Below, in pieces: positions 1-10,127 of a DNA stretch of 26,669 bases. The notes under the pieces were generated by a model, which was not told the DNA's origin, did no database searches, and was given only the letters and a program-made list of their open reading frames with translations. Each line of letters opens with the position of its first letter. Position 1 is the stretch's first letter. Origin of the DNA: Mesotaenium endlicherianum (lineage: Eukaryota; Streptophyta; Zygnematophyceae; Zygnematales; Mesotaeniaceae); contig WELA01004683.1 of NCBI GenBank assembly GCA_009602735.1, positions 157,319 to 183,987 on the forward strand. The letters run 5' to 3'. Position numbers and translations under genes: made by a program.

Positions 1-450
1 AAATGCCGAACNAATGCCGAACTCGAGAGCAATGCCTAGCATATGTACATGGAATGAGTTTACTGTTCAACGGTTAGTGCGATGGCACCCCCTAACCGGG
101 AGTTAACCACGTTGGTAGGACCTCGGTTAACCAAATCCACCGCCATCTCCCATCATCCCGAATAGCCATCCATCATAGGGATGTCATCTGGCCATTCATC
201 TAGCATGTCGTACTTAGATGCATATCAAGGCAGTTCGCTGCTACCGAGCACGGAAGTCAGCTGGCTGTCAAAGAATGTGTCAGCAAGCTGACTTAAGTTG
301 ACTTCAGCCTGCTGCTTTCGGCCGAGTCATTAAACTGATAATTATGTAAAGTCCAGCAGACTGACTATTAACTAAAGTTCAGCAGGCTGAACTTGATTAG
401 CTATTATATTTAAATGAATATTATATCCACTAATATACTGATTCATTACA
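1..450 (-). repeat. Truncated LTR of family A, reversed
   Basis: Read on the minus strand from 450 downward, this matches the first part of the LTRs at 5523 and 14392, starting with the same TGTAATGAATCA terminus. It shares the AT-rich stretch, the GTTCAG/CTGAAC hairpin (377-392) and the block around GGTTAACCGAGGTCC. It runs off the left edge after roughly 440 of about 720 bp, so whether it is a solo LTR or the edge of a full element cannot be told. A single N at 12 lies between two identical 10-bp pieces (2-11 and 13-22), probably an assembly join. Differences from the other two copies are scattered, so it is not a recent duplicate of either. Confidence 0.9.
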
Positions 451-1393
451 CATACTTAAAATTTTATGAATGCACTGGCAAGACACAGTTGTATTGTTGT
501 ACTAAGGGCTTCTAGAGAGGACAATTGCTGGTGTGCGCGTGTGAGCGCGTATAAGGAATGTTAATAAGCTGGCAAAACAATGAAGCTCGTTAGTTCAACT
601 ATAAGGATTGTGGTGCTTCAAGAACTGCCTCGTGGTGACGCAGACACCAAGCAACGGTTGTGCATACGAGGATAAATCTTAAGATACCAAATATTTTGAG
701 ATTTCTAGAAATAAAACTTACAGACGTAGATGCCCTTGTTTATCTCCTTTGTTATCCTTTTTTCCCAGCTTGATCAAAACTTATTGGTATTGTTTAACGT
801 TTTAATTATTCAGATTCGAAGCTCGTTATCCTTGTACCCCAAATTTTTTCTTCGCTGTTATACTTCCATACATATTTGTACATTACATATGCCAGATATT
901 TTTTTACAAATAATTAAATTCTCACAATAATTTTCCATATACATGAAAGTAGTTAAAAAAGAAATTACCTTTAGGGCGTAACCATAGTCACGTTCCGCGC
1001 CACCAATCATACTATCTTTTCATGTACTGTGCGCGTCACTATTACTAGTCTCCACATTGCTATTAAGTATTTTTGATTTTTACTCTATACTCATGTTCAT
1101 ATATGTGACGTCAACGCACATGTAACAAATCTCGATTATAAATATAAATGATTGTCAATACTTACTACTTTTAGCTTCAAACTCAACAGAATCTTAGTTC
1201 AAGTTTTCCAATTAACCATTATTCAATATTTTAGCTCCACTAATGTTGTCACTTGGGAATGTTAATAATGTAGACAATTGACACATGCGTCCACCCATGC
1301 AAGAAATATGAGAGACAACAGGATAGAACGTGCATAATTGAAAAGAGTGGTGAAGATTATAGTAGCCTTCTTGAACTCAATATATTTACTCTC
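451..1393. other. AT-rich intergenic stretch, no gene seen
   Basis: This AT-rich sequence lies between the reversed LTR-A and the left end of the piggyBac element. The only open frame over 60 codons (730-930, plus) is hydrophobic with no recognisable motif and looks like chance. I see no RNA gene, tandem repeat or element end. Confidence 0.6.
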
Positions 1394-1397
1394 TTAA

Positions 1398-1411
1398 CAC
1401 TAGATTTACTG
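1398..1411 (+). repeat. Left terminal inverted repeat of piggyBac element
   Basis: CACTAGATTTACTG immediately follows a TTAA at 1394-1397. It pairs with the right end at 4731-4744 with two mismatches. It lies about 670 bp beyond the end of the transposase gene. Confidence 0.8.
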
Positions 1412-2080
1412 CCTATAGGACCAAAACGGACACCACAACAGCCTATCTTTGAGTGCTCATACTAAAATCAGTGCTTATGTGGTACATAAGAGCCATATAT
1501 ATATTGAATCTACTTTGAGTAAACAATCTGGCAATGTACTTTTTTCAATTTTTCCGAGATTTTTTAGTGTACTTTTTTGTACTACAAGGGAAACACACGT
1601 GTGAGGTCCTACAAGTACATTTCTTTTCAACACAATATCCGGAAAAGTACAACTTAGTTTTAGGTCTTGATGTTTTCTAGCATTTATCCTGATGTAAGAA
1701 GGACAGTGCATTTTACAGATATACAATTCATTTAGTATCCTAGCTGCTACACCACCCCAATGTTTGGGACTTAAATTGACACCAAGTTTTTTTGGTCATT
1801 GGTTCCATAAGGAATCTAGGAAATGCATCATGCAGATTTATTGTTTGGTGCTTAAATTTTACAGTTCTTGATGAAAATTATTGAAACAAGTTCAGGCATG
1901 CTTAGATTACCTTAGACAAGCACTATGAAACATGAAAACACCAAAAATATGTAAAGCAAAAATTATGAGCTCTGTCATACATGGTTCCATGGCCGACGCG
2001 TTGGAAAATCTGGTATATAGCAGATGGTGTGAGCAAAAAAAATAATTAGTCTTAGAGTTATTCACCTTTCATTTATGCTA
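1412..2080. other. Non-coding 3' region inside the piggyBac element
   Basis: AT-rich DNA between the left TIR and the transposase stop codon. The 83-codon minus-strand frame at 1475-1726 has no recognisable motif and I do not call it. I see nothing else here. Confidence 0.55.
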
Positions 2081-4563
2081 CTATTTAGGAGCACCAGTGG
2101 GCAACCTCTTCCTACCACAATCTAGATGCTCTATGTTTCTGGTGGTGTGAAAAATTTCAAAGCAAGGAGTGGGATGTAAGGCAAAGTTACAAGATATACA
2201 CATGAACTGGCACCTCTTCTTCCTTGCTGCAGCTCCTAAGTCAAAGTACTTAGCACTACACACCACACAGCTTGCCCTTTCTCCTTTCTTCACCTTGTCA
2301 GGAAAGTGCCTCCCAGTCCACCTCTGCTCTCCAGCAGCTCCTGCTGCACTTGACCTGGTCTGCCTGTCGCGAGGATGTACCCACTCCGACATCTTCCTCA
2401 CTAGTTGCAACATGAACAAGTATCTGTCAGCACCAGGGTGGGCCAGCTCATACAATATATATGCATTAGCAATGGCACCATCAAACAAGCCCCAATACAG
2501 GCGGTGCCACCACTTTCTAGCTACCTGCTCAGTCGCGACAGAGTAGTTGTCTCTCAAGCATAACTTGTCGAATTGATCGACCGCGTCTTTGTACATGTTA
2601 TAGTGCTTCACAATCTCAGGTGCAGGTATAGTCTTAGTCTCTCCTCCCTTCTGTCTCCTCTCAGCCTCAACTACGATAAGACCTCAACAGTTAGACAAGA
2701 GATACACAGGCTCCTTGTCTTGCCAAACTACAGCTACCTGTTCAGGCCATTCTAACACGAGCGCTGTGAATGACCCTTGCTCCGCCTCTTTTTCTCCTGC
2801 AAGTATGTCTAAGACCAATTGCTTAGTAGGATAGTGCATTCTATTTACAACTGTGCTTGTTGCTCTATGGCCAAGCTTTAACAGTGCTCTCACAAGTACA
2901 GGACTTGTGAAGCCTCTATCTAATACAAAGCTATAAGTCTGACCCTCAGGCAAAGTGCTGACCATCTCCAAAACAACAGTGGTATTTCTGCCAGGTCTCT
3001 TGACCTTGTCAAATACTACAAAGTCCCAGCAGTAATATGTGACACTATCAACCAGTGTGAACACCTCAATGCCAAATTTGTAAGGCTTCTTACGACAATA
3101 CACCTGGACTGGATACTGTCTATTTCTAGTTGGGATAAGTCTCTCATCAACTGTCATGTGCACACCTGGAATAAATAGTGCTCCTTGAATGTTCTCTTGA
3201 GTAGATCTATGAAGGGTTGACACTGCCAGAGCTTATACTCTCCAGACTTAGGAGAAAATCCATTTCTGCCTGCATTAGAAATAATATGCATGTATGCTTT
3301 TATCTGAACCCACCCATCTCTAGACATGTATTTGCCATAGGCAAGAAACTTTACAGGACCAAAATTGTCATTCTTCCAGTACATGGTGTACCTAGGCAAG
3401 GAATTCAATGCCATAGCAATACACAAGCCATGCCACATGATGAGCTCACTAGTGGTGAGCTGGTTCCATTGCTTTGCATCTTCATTATGTGCATATGCAT
3501 TGGTAGCAGAAACCATAGAGTCATACCAATCTATACCAATGAGAAGGCACAAAACAGCAAATTGGCTGAAGCTGTGAAAGTGCCTTGTGCTCATTCTGGC
3601 CAGGCCTGTGGCTAGAGTGCTGACAGGCTTCATCAGCCAAGGTGGAACTTCACCTTCAGCAGCAGGCCTCCAAAAGTACTCCTCTCTGTTGGCAGGCTCC
3701 TCAACTTCTTCTTCTTCAGCAGCAGCAGGCACCATTGGCTCTCCTTCAGACTCCAGCTCCATGTCTGAGCTGTACTCCTCTTCATCTGAGTGCCTGTTCT
3801 TCTTCTTGCTGTAACCCCTCCTTGCCCTCCTCTTAGCAGTCTCCCTTGCCACTACCTCCTTGTTCCTTCTCTCTTCCCTGTTAGCAGGCACAGACATGTC
3901 CGGTCCTGTCTGTTTTGATGGTCTCCCTCTTTTTCGTGTTGACTCTACCGGATCTAAGTCTATTTCCGACTCTTCCTCTGTGACTGTTGTGTCTGCTACT
4001 GGTGTGGGAGTGTCTTCTGGTGGTGTGGGAGTGTCTTCTGGTGGTGTGGGAGTTTTTTCAGGTTTAGGGAGGGTGTTTACAATGCTAGGAGTAACTTCAA
4101 TCACATGAGAAGCAAGAAGCTGTGAAAGTGGGTCCGAAGAGGCCTCAACTCTAACAACTCCCTCATATGGGCAAAACCAACAAAATTTGAGGATTTGAGG
4201 CATGTAATGTAGTATTTGCCTGCGTCCCCATGTTTTGTACTCTTCATCGTAGCCAAAATAGATCTTAAACTTAGTTTCTTTGGTCTTATGCACCTCTTCC
4301 TCTAAAATTTTGACCAAAAAAAAATCTTTACAGTGCGCTTCAAACTTTTGTGCTGCCAAAGTTTCACCCCAAATCTTACTAGGTGTTAGTATCTTAGTGC
4401 CTACGGCTACCGGGGGGCCTGTAGACGAAGAAGCGATGTCAGCCATGGCTTCTGTAGCATGCAAAGCAAAAGAAATGACAGACAGGAAGAGGCCTGTTCG
4501 AAGGTCAAAATCGAAACAGAAAGTGACCTCTTCGTGGCCGGCAAACTTACATAATTTCGTCAT
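2081..4563 (-). pseudogene. piggyBac transposase, one frameshift and one stop
   Basis: A DDE/DDD transposase that excises and inserts the element at TTAA. Minus-strand order: an ATG at 4563 or a second at 4446; a charged N-terminal region with PTPPED repeats and a basic Lys/Arg stretch that could be a nuclear-localisation signal; then the DDE_Tnp_1_7-type core. The core shows TVDERL (first catalytic Asp), LDRGFTSP (second Asp region) and a later NMYKDAVDQFD block matching the YN..GVD motif. A C-terminal Cys-rich segment (CVVC, then CISC and HPTPC, about 2130-2260) fits the piggyBac zinc domain. Two breaks are visible: a frameshift near 3160-3190, between an upstream frame ending at 3154 and a downstream frame opening by 3223, and an in-frame TGA at 2684-2686 with reading continuing to 2081. 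The product would be nonfunctional unless these are sequence errors. Confidence 0.88.
4001..4054 (-). repeat. 21-bp tandem repeat encoding Thr-Pro-Pro-Glu-Asp units
   Basis: About 2.5 near-perfect copies of a 21-bp unit start at 4001, 4022 and 4043 inside the transposase N-terminal region. Each encodes a seven-residue TPTPPED-type unit. The region is probably a flexible linker and prone to length change. Confidence 0.8.
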
Positions 4564-4730
4564 ATATTGGCCGTTATGGCTAAAACTAATTTGCCGGAGA
4601 GGTTTGAGTTATGACACATCCAATGAGCCTATTTAGAGACAATTTTGATTTAAATAAAGTAGGCTAAGGGGGTGTAGAATTTTGCCTAGTTATGGGACAT
4701 AATTTGGTTCCAGAACCAAAATAGGACCTA

Positions 4731-4744
4731 CAGTATAGCTAGTG
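4731..4744 (-). repeat. Right terminal inverted repeat of piggyBac element
   Basis: Reverse complement CACTAGCTATACTG, matching the left TIR at 12 of 14 positions. It is followed by TTCA at 4745-4748, a mutated TTAA target copy. It lies about 170 bp upstream of the transposase start, a usual spacing for a terminal promoter region. Confidence 0.75.
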
Positions 4745-4960
4745 TTCAGCACAAAATAGGGACCACCTTGTAAAGTAAAACGATTGTTTAGTGAGATTTT
4801 AATGGTCATTGATCGAATGAACTTAGAGTCAATAAATGTCAATATGAATATCTAAGTACGATTTAATTTATATATTACTACAATTATGTTACACATATGC
4901 AATAACATAACACGGTGCTGGTCACGCAATGTCCAACTGAAATTACGTGAGATGCAAGTG

Positions 4961-5099
4961 TGTAGCGATACGAACGAAGAGGTAACTTGAGGTACTTTGA
5001 TCGAGCACCGATTGTACTTATACAATAAACTGACGCTTTTGTCACCTTTCGGCGACGTGCCGCACGCGCCACATCTGGCCACGCGGCGGATCGTTGCAC
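4961..5099 (+). repeat. Direct repeat unit, copy 1
   Basis: Begins TGTAGCGATAC and ends near ATCGTTGCAC. Aligned with copy 2 at 5315, it has the same length with many transitions. It includes a GTCACC..GGCGAC imperfect hairpin that is perfect in copy 2. Family unknown. Confidence 0.75.
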
Positions 5100-5314
5100 T
5101 CTTCCCACCTACGAGTGTGCACGTCTCAGGCACTTAGGCCGCGGCAACGCAAGGGACGTTCTTTCGCGATAGTGTCCTTTCTTCGTAGAATCCAAAGATC
5201 CCCATACGGTTGTACCATCAACCAGCCTCCCAACCCCCGAGTACCCTTGTGCCCATTGGAATTTGAACCCTGGTCTCCTGGACACGGTTGCGTTCGTTCG
5301 CGCTCCAATACCAA

Positions 5315-5453
5315 TGTAGCGATACAAACAAAAAGGTAAGTTGAGGTATTTTGATTGCGCGCCAATTGTAATTATACAATAGTAACCTAAACTTCCGTCA
5401 CCTTCCGGTGACGTGTCGCACGCGCCGCATTTAGCCACGCGACAGATTGTTAC
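5315..5453 (+). repeat. Direct repeat unit, copy 2
   Basis: Second 139-bp copy, 354 bp downstream of copy 1 in the same orientation. It contains a perfect 6-bp stem hairpin, GTCACC-TTCC-GGTGAC, at about 5397-5412. It ends about 70 bp before LTR-A. Confidence 0.75.
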
Positions 5454-5522
5454 AAAGTGGAGCCAGGTGACGAAAGCACAAGATTACATGAAACGACCCT
5501 GCGAACGTGGTAGGTCAATGTA

Positions 5523-6241
5523 TGTAATGAATCAGCATATTGGTTGATATAATATTCATTTAAATATAACAGTTATAAGTTCAGCCTGCTGAACTCTAGT
5601 TAATATTCAGTATGTTGGACTTTATGAAAGTATCAGTTTAATGACTCAGCCGGAAGCAGCAGGCTGAAGTCAACTTAGGTCAGCTAGCCGACACATTCTT
5701 TGACAGCCAGCTGACTTCCGTACTCTGTAGCAACAAACTGCCTCGATATGCATCTAAGTGTGGTATGCTAGATGGATGGCCAGATGACATCCTTAGGATG
5801 GATGGCGATTCGGGATGATGGGAGATGGCGGTGGATTTTGTTAACCGAGGTCCTACCAACGTGGTTAACTCCCGGGTAGGCGGTGCCATGGCACTTGCCG
5901 TTGAACAGTAAACTCATTCCATGTACATATGCTAGATATTGCTCTCGAGTTCGGCATTCGGAAACGAGGCCAACTCTCTTGTACAGCTTACTGAGAGAGA
6001 TCTGAATCCAAGGCGAGAAGCCATTGATATGCACTGTCTTCTAGCCTTGCTTATGTATGGGTTTACTGATTGCATTATTGATGCTAGTTTACTTGCATTT
6101 GACTTGCGAGTATTGCCCACTGCTAGTGTGTAATCCTTTTGCTGTTTAATCAACTAACAAAAAATACCATAGAGATTACTCATTGATTATAAAGATCTTT
6201 ATTAATTTTTAATCGCCTATTTGGTAAGTCGATTCATTTCA
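5523..6241 (+). repeat. 5' LTR of element A
   Basis: Starts TGTAATGAATCA and ends CGATTCATTTCA, forming near-matching terminal inverted repeats as LTRs do. It aligns end to end with 14392-15111. It contains the GTTCAG/CTGAAC hairpin at 5579-5594. The short frames 5680-5889 and 5939-6133 inside it recur in the 3' copy only because the LTR is repeated. Confidence 0.92.
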
Positions 6242-6242
6242 G

Positions 6243-6254
6243 CGGTATCGGAGC
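6243..6254 (+). other. Primer-binding site for initiator tRNA-Met
   Basis: CGGTATCGGAGC begins two bases after the 5' LTR. It matches the standard plant initiator-Met primer site TGGTATCAGAGC at 10 of 12 bases. The two mismatches fit decay. It fixes the LTR end and the plus-strand orientation. Confidence 0.8.
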
Positions 6255-6275
6255 AGTTATCACAGTCTTCTTTGT

Positions 6276-7730
6276 ATGGTAAGGACAAGGTCTCAAACTA
6301 GCAACTCCCGAGACATGGAGAACCAGGATAACGAGAATGTTGAAAACCAGGCTAAAAGCCATGTAGCGGGAACCCGTACTTATTTTGAAGCAGTGGCGGA
6401 TACTGCAGCTAGAGAGGCTGCAGATGAGGCAACTGCTATTGCTGAAGTCGCAGCATAGCAGGCTGAGGAGGAGAGAGTTAGATTAAAAGCCGAACGATTA
6501 GCAAAAGTTGCTGAGAATACAGAAAGGAGGGAAGGACAGCCAGCGGACGAGCGCACTGTCAAAGAACTCGTGGCAGCAAGGGCCAATGTCCTGAACCCAC
6601 CTGCTGTACAGCTCAATGTGCCTCTAGGTCAAATTCGTGACCGGCTGAATGCGGCAGGAATTGCTGCTGCAGGAGCGAGAGGGACTGTTAAAGATACTAC
6701 TCAGCGAGTGGATGCCACTGCTGCTGCTGCATCTGCTAGACTCCCACCACAGAGTGTAGATTTGGAAGCATTGTTTGTGCAAATGCAATCGCAAATGGCA
6801 AGCATGTATCAGTCCCAACAGGAGGACAAAAGAATCATAATGTCCTTGGTGCGGGACAGAGACCAACTGGGTTCTCAAACCACTGGTGGTGGTGGCAGAG
6901 GGCCTAGTAAGCCTAAGTTGAAACCTCCCCAGGACTATGATCCTGAGGGAAACAAAAAGTATTACCTGATCAAGTTTCTCGCCGCTGTTGAGCAGTGGCT
7001 GGAGAACTACCCAGAACTGCAGGATTACGAGAAGGTCACGCACACTGGTGCTCTACTAAAAGGTAGTGCAGCAGACTGGTGGCTTTATTGGAAAGGAGAG
7101 CGTAAGGCTCAGCAACTCGGTGACCCTACTTGGGTAGAGTTTGTCGAGAAACTGCATGAGAAGTTCAATGTCATCAATCAGCAGGAGAATGCTATCTATG
7201 CAATGATCTCCTTCACACTGAAGCTGACCACTTCAGTTGCTGAGTTTGCTCAAAAGTTCCACGAGAACATGATGAAGCAGCCAAACTTGCCAGAGCGTTA
7301 TAGGCTAGCATACTTCAGGTATGGCTTGAAATTCGAAGTCTCTGGTCATTTTGCGGAAAAGAAGTACGATAAATTGGCTGACTTGATCCACGACGCTGAT
7401 GGCTGGGATCAGCAGCAGTTCAATCACAAGCGCCAGAGTAATGTTTTGGTGTCTAAGGTTGTCAAAAAGCCCCACAATTCCTACAATGCAATAGAAGGAG
7501 ACCAGGCTGAGGATGATCAGGGTGATGAATATGAGTATGAGTATAATGCTATGCAATCTAGAGGGAGAGGCGGTTTCTCTCGAGGCGGCTACGGAAGAGG
7601 TGGTGGTAGGACTAAGCCGAGACCAGCCTCAGCAAAATCTGTTTGCTTCCATTGCCAGCAGACGGGTCACTTCAGAGAGCAGTGTCCAGTCAAGCACCTT
7701 CGAGAGGTCGAGAGAAGGACCAGCCTTTAA
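6276..7730 (+). pseudogene. gag: gag of element A (capsid and CCHC zinc knuckle)
   Basis: Encodes the structural protein that packages element RNA. The ATG at 6276 lies 21 bp after the primer site. An in-frame TAG at 6456-6458 interrupts it, and the same frame then runs open to 7730. The order is a charged Ala/Glu-rich N-terminal part, then a Retrotrans_gag-type helical region (about 6930-7350, with DWWLYWKGER and the following WVEFVEKLHEKF), then an acidic stretch, an Arg-Gly-rich RNA-binding segment (RGGFSRGGYGRGGG) and one CCHC knuckle, CFHCQQTGHFREQC, at 7644-7685. The pol frame is +1 relative to gag and overlaps its end, see findings. About 484 codons, normal for a gypsy Gag. Confidence 0.9.
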
Positions 7731-8290
7731 AAGACAGCAACAGTCCGTAATCCAGTCTACTGACTGTGAGGATGCTAGAGATAGTGAGTCGTCACTAGCT
7801 GCCCTCGTAGCAGGTATTATGGGTCCTGCTGAACTGGATTCACTATGCATGCCTGACAACCAGATAAAGGAGACCATCAGCAATATAGATCTCCAGAGAG
7901 TGCACACTCTGGATGATCTTGTTCCACCTGATGTCCAACATTTCTTTGCTAAGTCAGGAGAACAATGCGAAAGTCAGGAAAAGACAGTCCCCCCTATCCT
8001 ACTGCATTGCATGATTGCAGGTAGGAAGGTGAGGGCATTTGTTGACGGAGGGGCGTCACATACTTTCATCCATAAGGACTTAGTTAAGNTACTTTCATTC
8101 TTAAGGACTTAGTTAAGCGGCTAAGGCTGCCTACTGTTACCCAAGGGAATAGAAAAATATTCTTTGAAGATGCCTCAAGTATCCCGGGAGGAATTATAAC
8201 CAAGCCTATTGAGGTCCAGGTAGGTTCTGGCATTACAATTCTAACTAAAACGCTTACATTTGAGGTACTCAACACTGGCTTTTATGATCT
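7687..8290 (+). pseudogene. pol: Retropepsin-like protease region of element A pol
   Basis: Aspartic protease that would cut the polyprotein. It lies in the +1 frame relative to gag. The active-site motif FVDGGASHTFI is at 8038-8070, with catalytic Asp codon 8044-8046 and DGG in place of the commoner DSG/DTG. The usual hydrophobic-Gly flap region follows the N at 8089, with [10 protein letters not shown] near 8283 as the C-terminal (I/L)LGR motif. The frame break at 8089 comes from an N flanked by a 28-bp duplication. Removing one copy plus the N (29 bases) rejoins the frame, so this break is probably not biological. Confidence 0.82.
8061..8117 (+). repeat. 28-bp duplication around an N, probable assembly join
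   Basis: 8061-8088 and 8090-8117 are near-identical (two or three differences) and separated by a lone N. This is what is left when overlapping contig ends are abutted without merging. The N at 12 shows the same pattern. Confidence 0.8.
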
Positions 8291-9520
8291 TGTGCTAGGC
8301 AGGTTTTGGCTCAATAGACATCAAGCTGGAGTGTGTTGGAGCAGAGGTACAGTTAAAGTGAGAGGAGCCAGTGATGGGCAGACTAACTTGGCACCCACCA
8401 GTGCTCTTCCTCTTGTCCTGTATGGATGGCAAATGAAGGAAAAGGTGTGGCTTCCAGGAGGATGCAAATTGCTGAATGCAATAGAGTTCATCAAAAACTG
8501 GAACCAGAAGGAAGACAGAATGTTATGTCTGCTGCTAAGAGAGGTACCCTCTCAACCTAAAGAAGTGGTTGAGAAAAAGGTAAGCCCTCCGGCGCACCCT
8601 ACTGCTGCAAAAATCGTTGCTCAGTACACTGATGTTTTTAATATGCCTCCAGGACTACCTCCTAAGAGGGAGGTGGATCACAAGATTGACTTATTACCTG
8701 GGAGTCAACCACCTTGGCAACGCACTTATGGCTTGTCCTATATGGAGAGCGAAGAGTTAAAAACACAGATTGCAAAGCTTGAGGAGAATGGTTACATTTT
8801 CCCCAATAAATTACCTTATGGCGCACCCATCCTCTTTGTTAAGAAAAAGGATGGGAGTATGCGAATGTGCGTTGATTACAGAGCTCTTAACACAATTACA
8901 GTAAAGAACAAGTATGGTTTATCCAGAATCGAGGACTTGCTTGATACCTTGTCTGGTGCTAAAGTGTTCAGCAAGATAGACCTCAAGAGTGGTTATCATC
9001 AAATCAGAACCGCTGAGGGGGATGAACACAAAACTGCCTTCCGCACACGTTATGGACACTATGAGTTCAATGTGATGCCATTTGAACTGACTAATACTCC
9101 TGTAACCTTCATGGGTGCTATGAATGACATTTTCAGACCTTACCTGGATAAGTTTGTGCAAGTCTTCCTGGATGATATTTTAATTTTCTCTAAAGATGAA
9201 GCTCAGCATGCTGAACACTTAAAGACAGTCATGGACACTCTTAGAAGAAACCGGTTGTATGCTTAAATGAGCAAGTGTAATTTCTTCAAGGAAAGTATTG
9301 AATTTCTAGGCCACGTTGTCAGCAACGAAGGCATCAGTGTGGATCCTAAGAAAGTCCAGACCATAAGGGACTGGCCTGTACCACAATTTGTCTCTGAAGG
9401 TAGGTCCTTCCTTGGGTTGGCTAACTACTATAGGAGATTTATTGAGAATTATGCTACAAAGGCCAGTAGATTGACTGACATTACTAAGAAAGACATAGGG
9501 TATGTCGGGGGGGAAGAGCA
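8291..9520 (+). pseudogene. pol: Reverse transcriptase of element A
   Basis: RNA-dependent DNA polymerase of the Ty3/gypsy type. It shows the [20 protein letters not shown] block, [38 protein letters not shown] (canonical MPFGLTNAP, so two substitutions), and the catalytic FLDD at 9165-9176. The connection region [15 protein letters not shown] and [11 protein letters not shown] follows. An in-frame TAA at 9264-9266 sits where the family usually has Lys (LYA*MSKC). Otherwise the frame is open from 8118 to 9725, about the full RT length. Confidence 0.92.
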
Positions 9521-10120
9521 GCAAGCTGCCTTCCAGACCCTTAAAGATGCTCTTAGTTCTGCCCTAGTGCTAGCCGTGTATGACCCCAGCAAACCTGTGC
9601 AGGTGGTCACTGATGCTTCTGACTTTGCCATGGGTGCTATTTTGTTACAGCCTGCTGACAAAACCACAAAAGATGGTAAGGTAAAGCAGGAGTGGCAACC
9701 TGTATTGTATGAGTATGAAATTTAATCCAGTTGAGATTAATTACTCTGTGCATGATAAAGAGCTGCTAGCTGTCATTCATGTGCTCAAACAGTGGAGAGC
9801 ATATTTACATGGTAAAGCTTTTAAGGTGATTATAGATCATCTAGCTCTGACTCACTTTTAGAAGAAGTCCAAGCTGTCAAGAAGGGAGAACCGCTGGAGC
9901 CACATGCTGGAGCAGTTTCAAGTCCAGATTGATTATAAACCACGGAAGTTGAATCCTGCTAGTGCACTCTCTAGAAGACCTGATTTGCAAGAAAGGAACT
10001 TTAAGCAGCATGCTGTAGATAAAGTCCTTTGTGCACTCACTTCACTAAAGGTGAAAAAGTCCTTCCTTGAACAACTTAGAAAGCCTACTTTTCTGACCCA
10101 ACATTTGAGCCCAGCCCCAC
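9521..10120 (+). pseudogene. pol: RNase H of element A
   Basis: Degrades the RNA strand of the RNA-DNA hybrid. The first catalytic Asp is in [13 protein letters not shown], then a +1 shift occurs near 9710, after which HDKELLAVIHVLKQWR supplies the Glu and VIIDHLALTHF the second Asp. A TAG near 9859 replaces the usual Gln after THF. The tether motif with KLNPASALSRRPD (normally N.AADALSR) ends it. One indel and one stop make it nonfunctional. Confidence 0.85.
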
Positions 10121-10127
10121 TGATGGT

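Larger units (their letters stand above)
1398..4744 (-). mobile_element. piggyBac-type DNA transposon
   Basis: A cut-and-paste DNA transposon of about 3.35 kb. The left end begins CACTAGATTTACTG directly after TTAA (1394-1397), the obligatory piggyBac target. The right end, reverse complemented, begins CACTAGCTATACTG (12 of 14 bases match) and is followed by TTCA (4745-4748), a one-base decayed target copy. The only large gene inside is a minus-strand piggyBac transposase, so ends and gene agree. The transposase is broken and one target copy has mutated, so this is an old, immobile copy. TIR length beyond 14-16 bp is uncertain because the next bases do not align cleanly. Confidence 0.85.
4749..5522. 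other. Intergenic region holding a 139-bp direct repeat
   Basis: Sequence between the piggyBac right end and LTR-A. It carries two diverged copies of a 139-bp unit (4961-5099 and 5315-5453). Short open frames here (4852-5133, 5109-5438, both minus) have no recognisable protein motif, and their similarity to each other comes from the duplicated DNA. Confidence 0.6.

Noticed and set aside
730-930. Small hydrophobic protein gene on the plus strand
   Set aside because: AT-rich sequence, no motif, no context or conserved partner; length is within chance.
5255-5285. tRNA- or SINE-like B box (reverse complement GGTTCAAATTCC)
   Set aside because: No matching A box at the right distance and no cloverleaf could be folded by eye. 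One near-match is expected by chance.
5680-6133. Short conserved open frames in LTR-A (also 14546-15020)
   Set aside because: They recur only because the LTR is repeated, and are disrupted or altered between copies.
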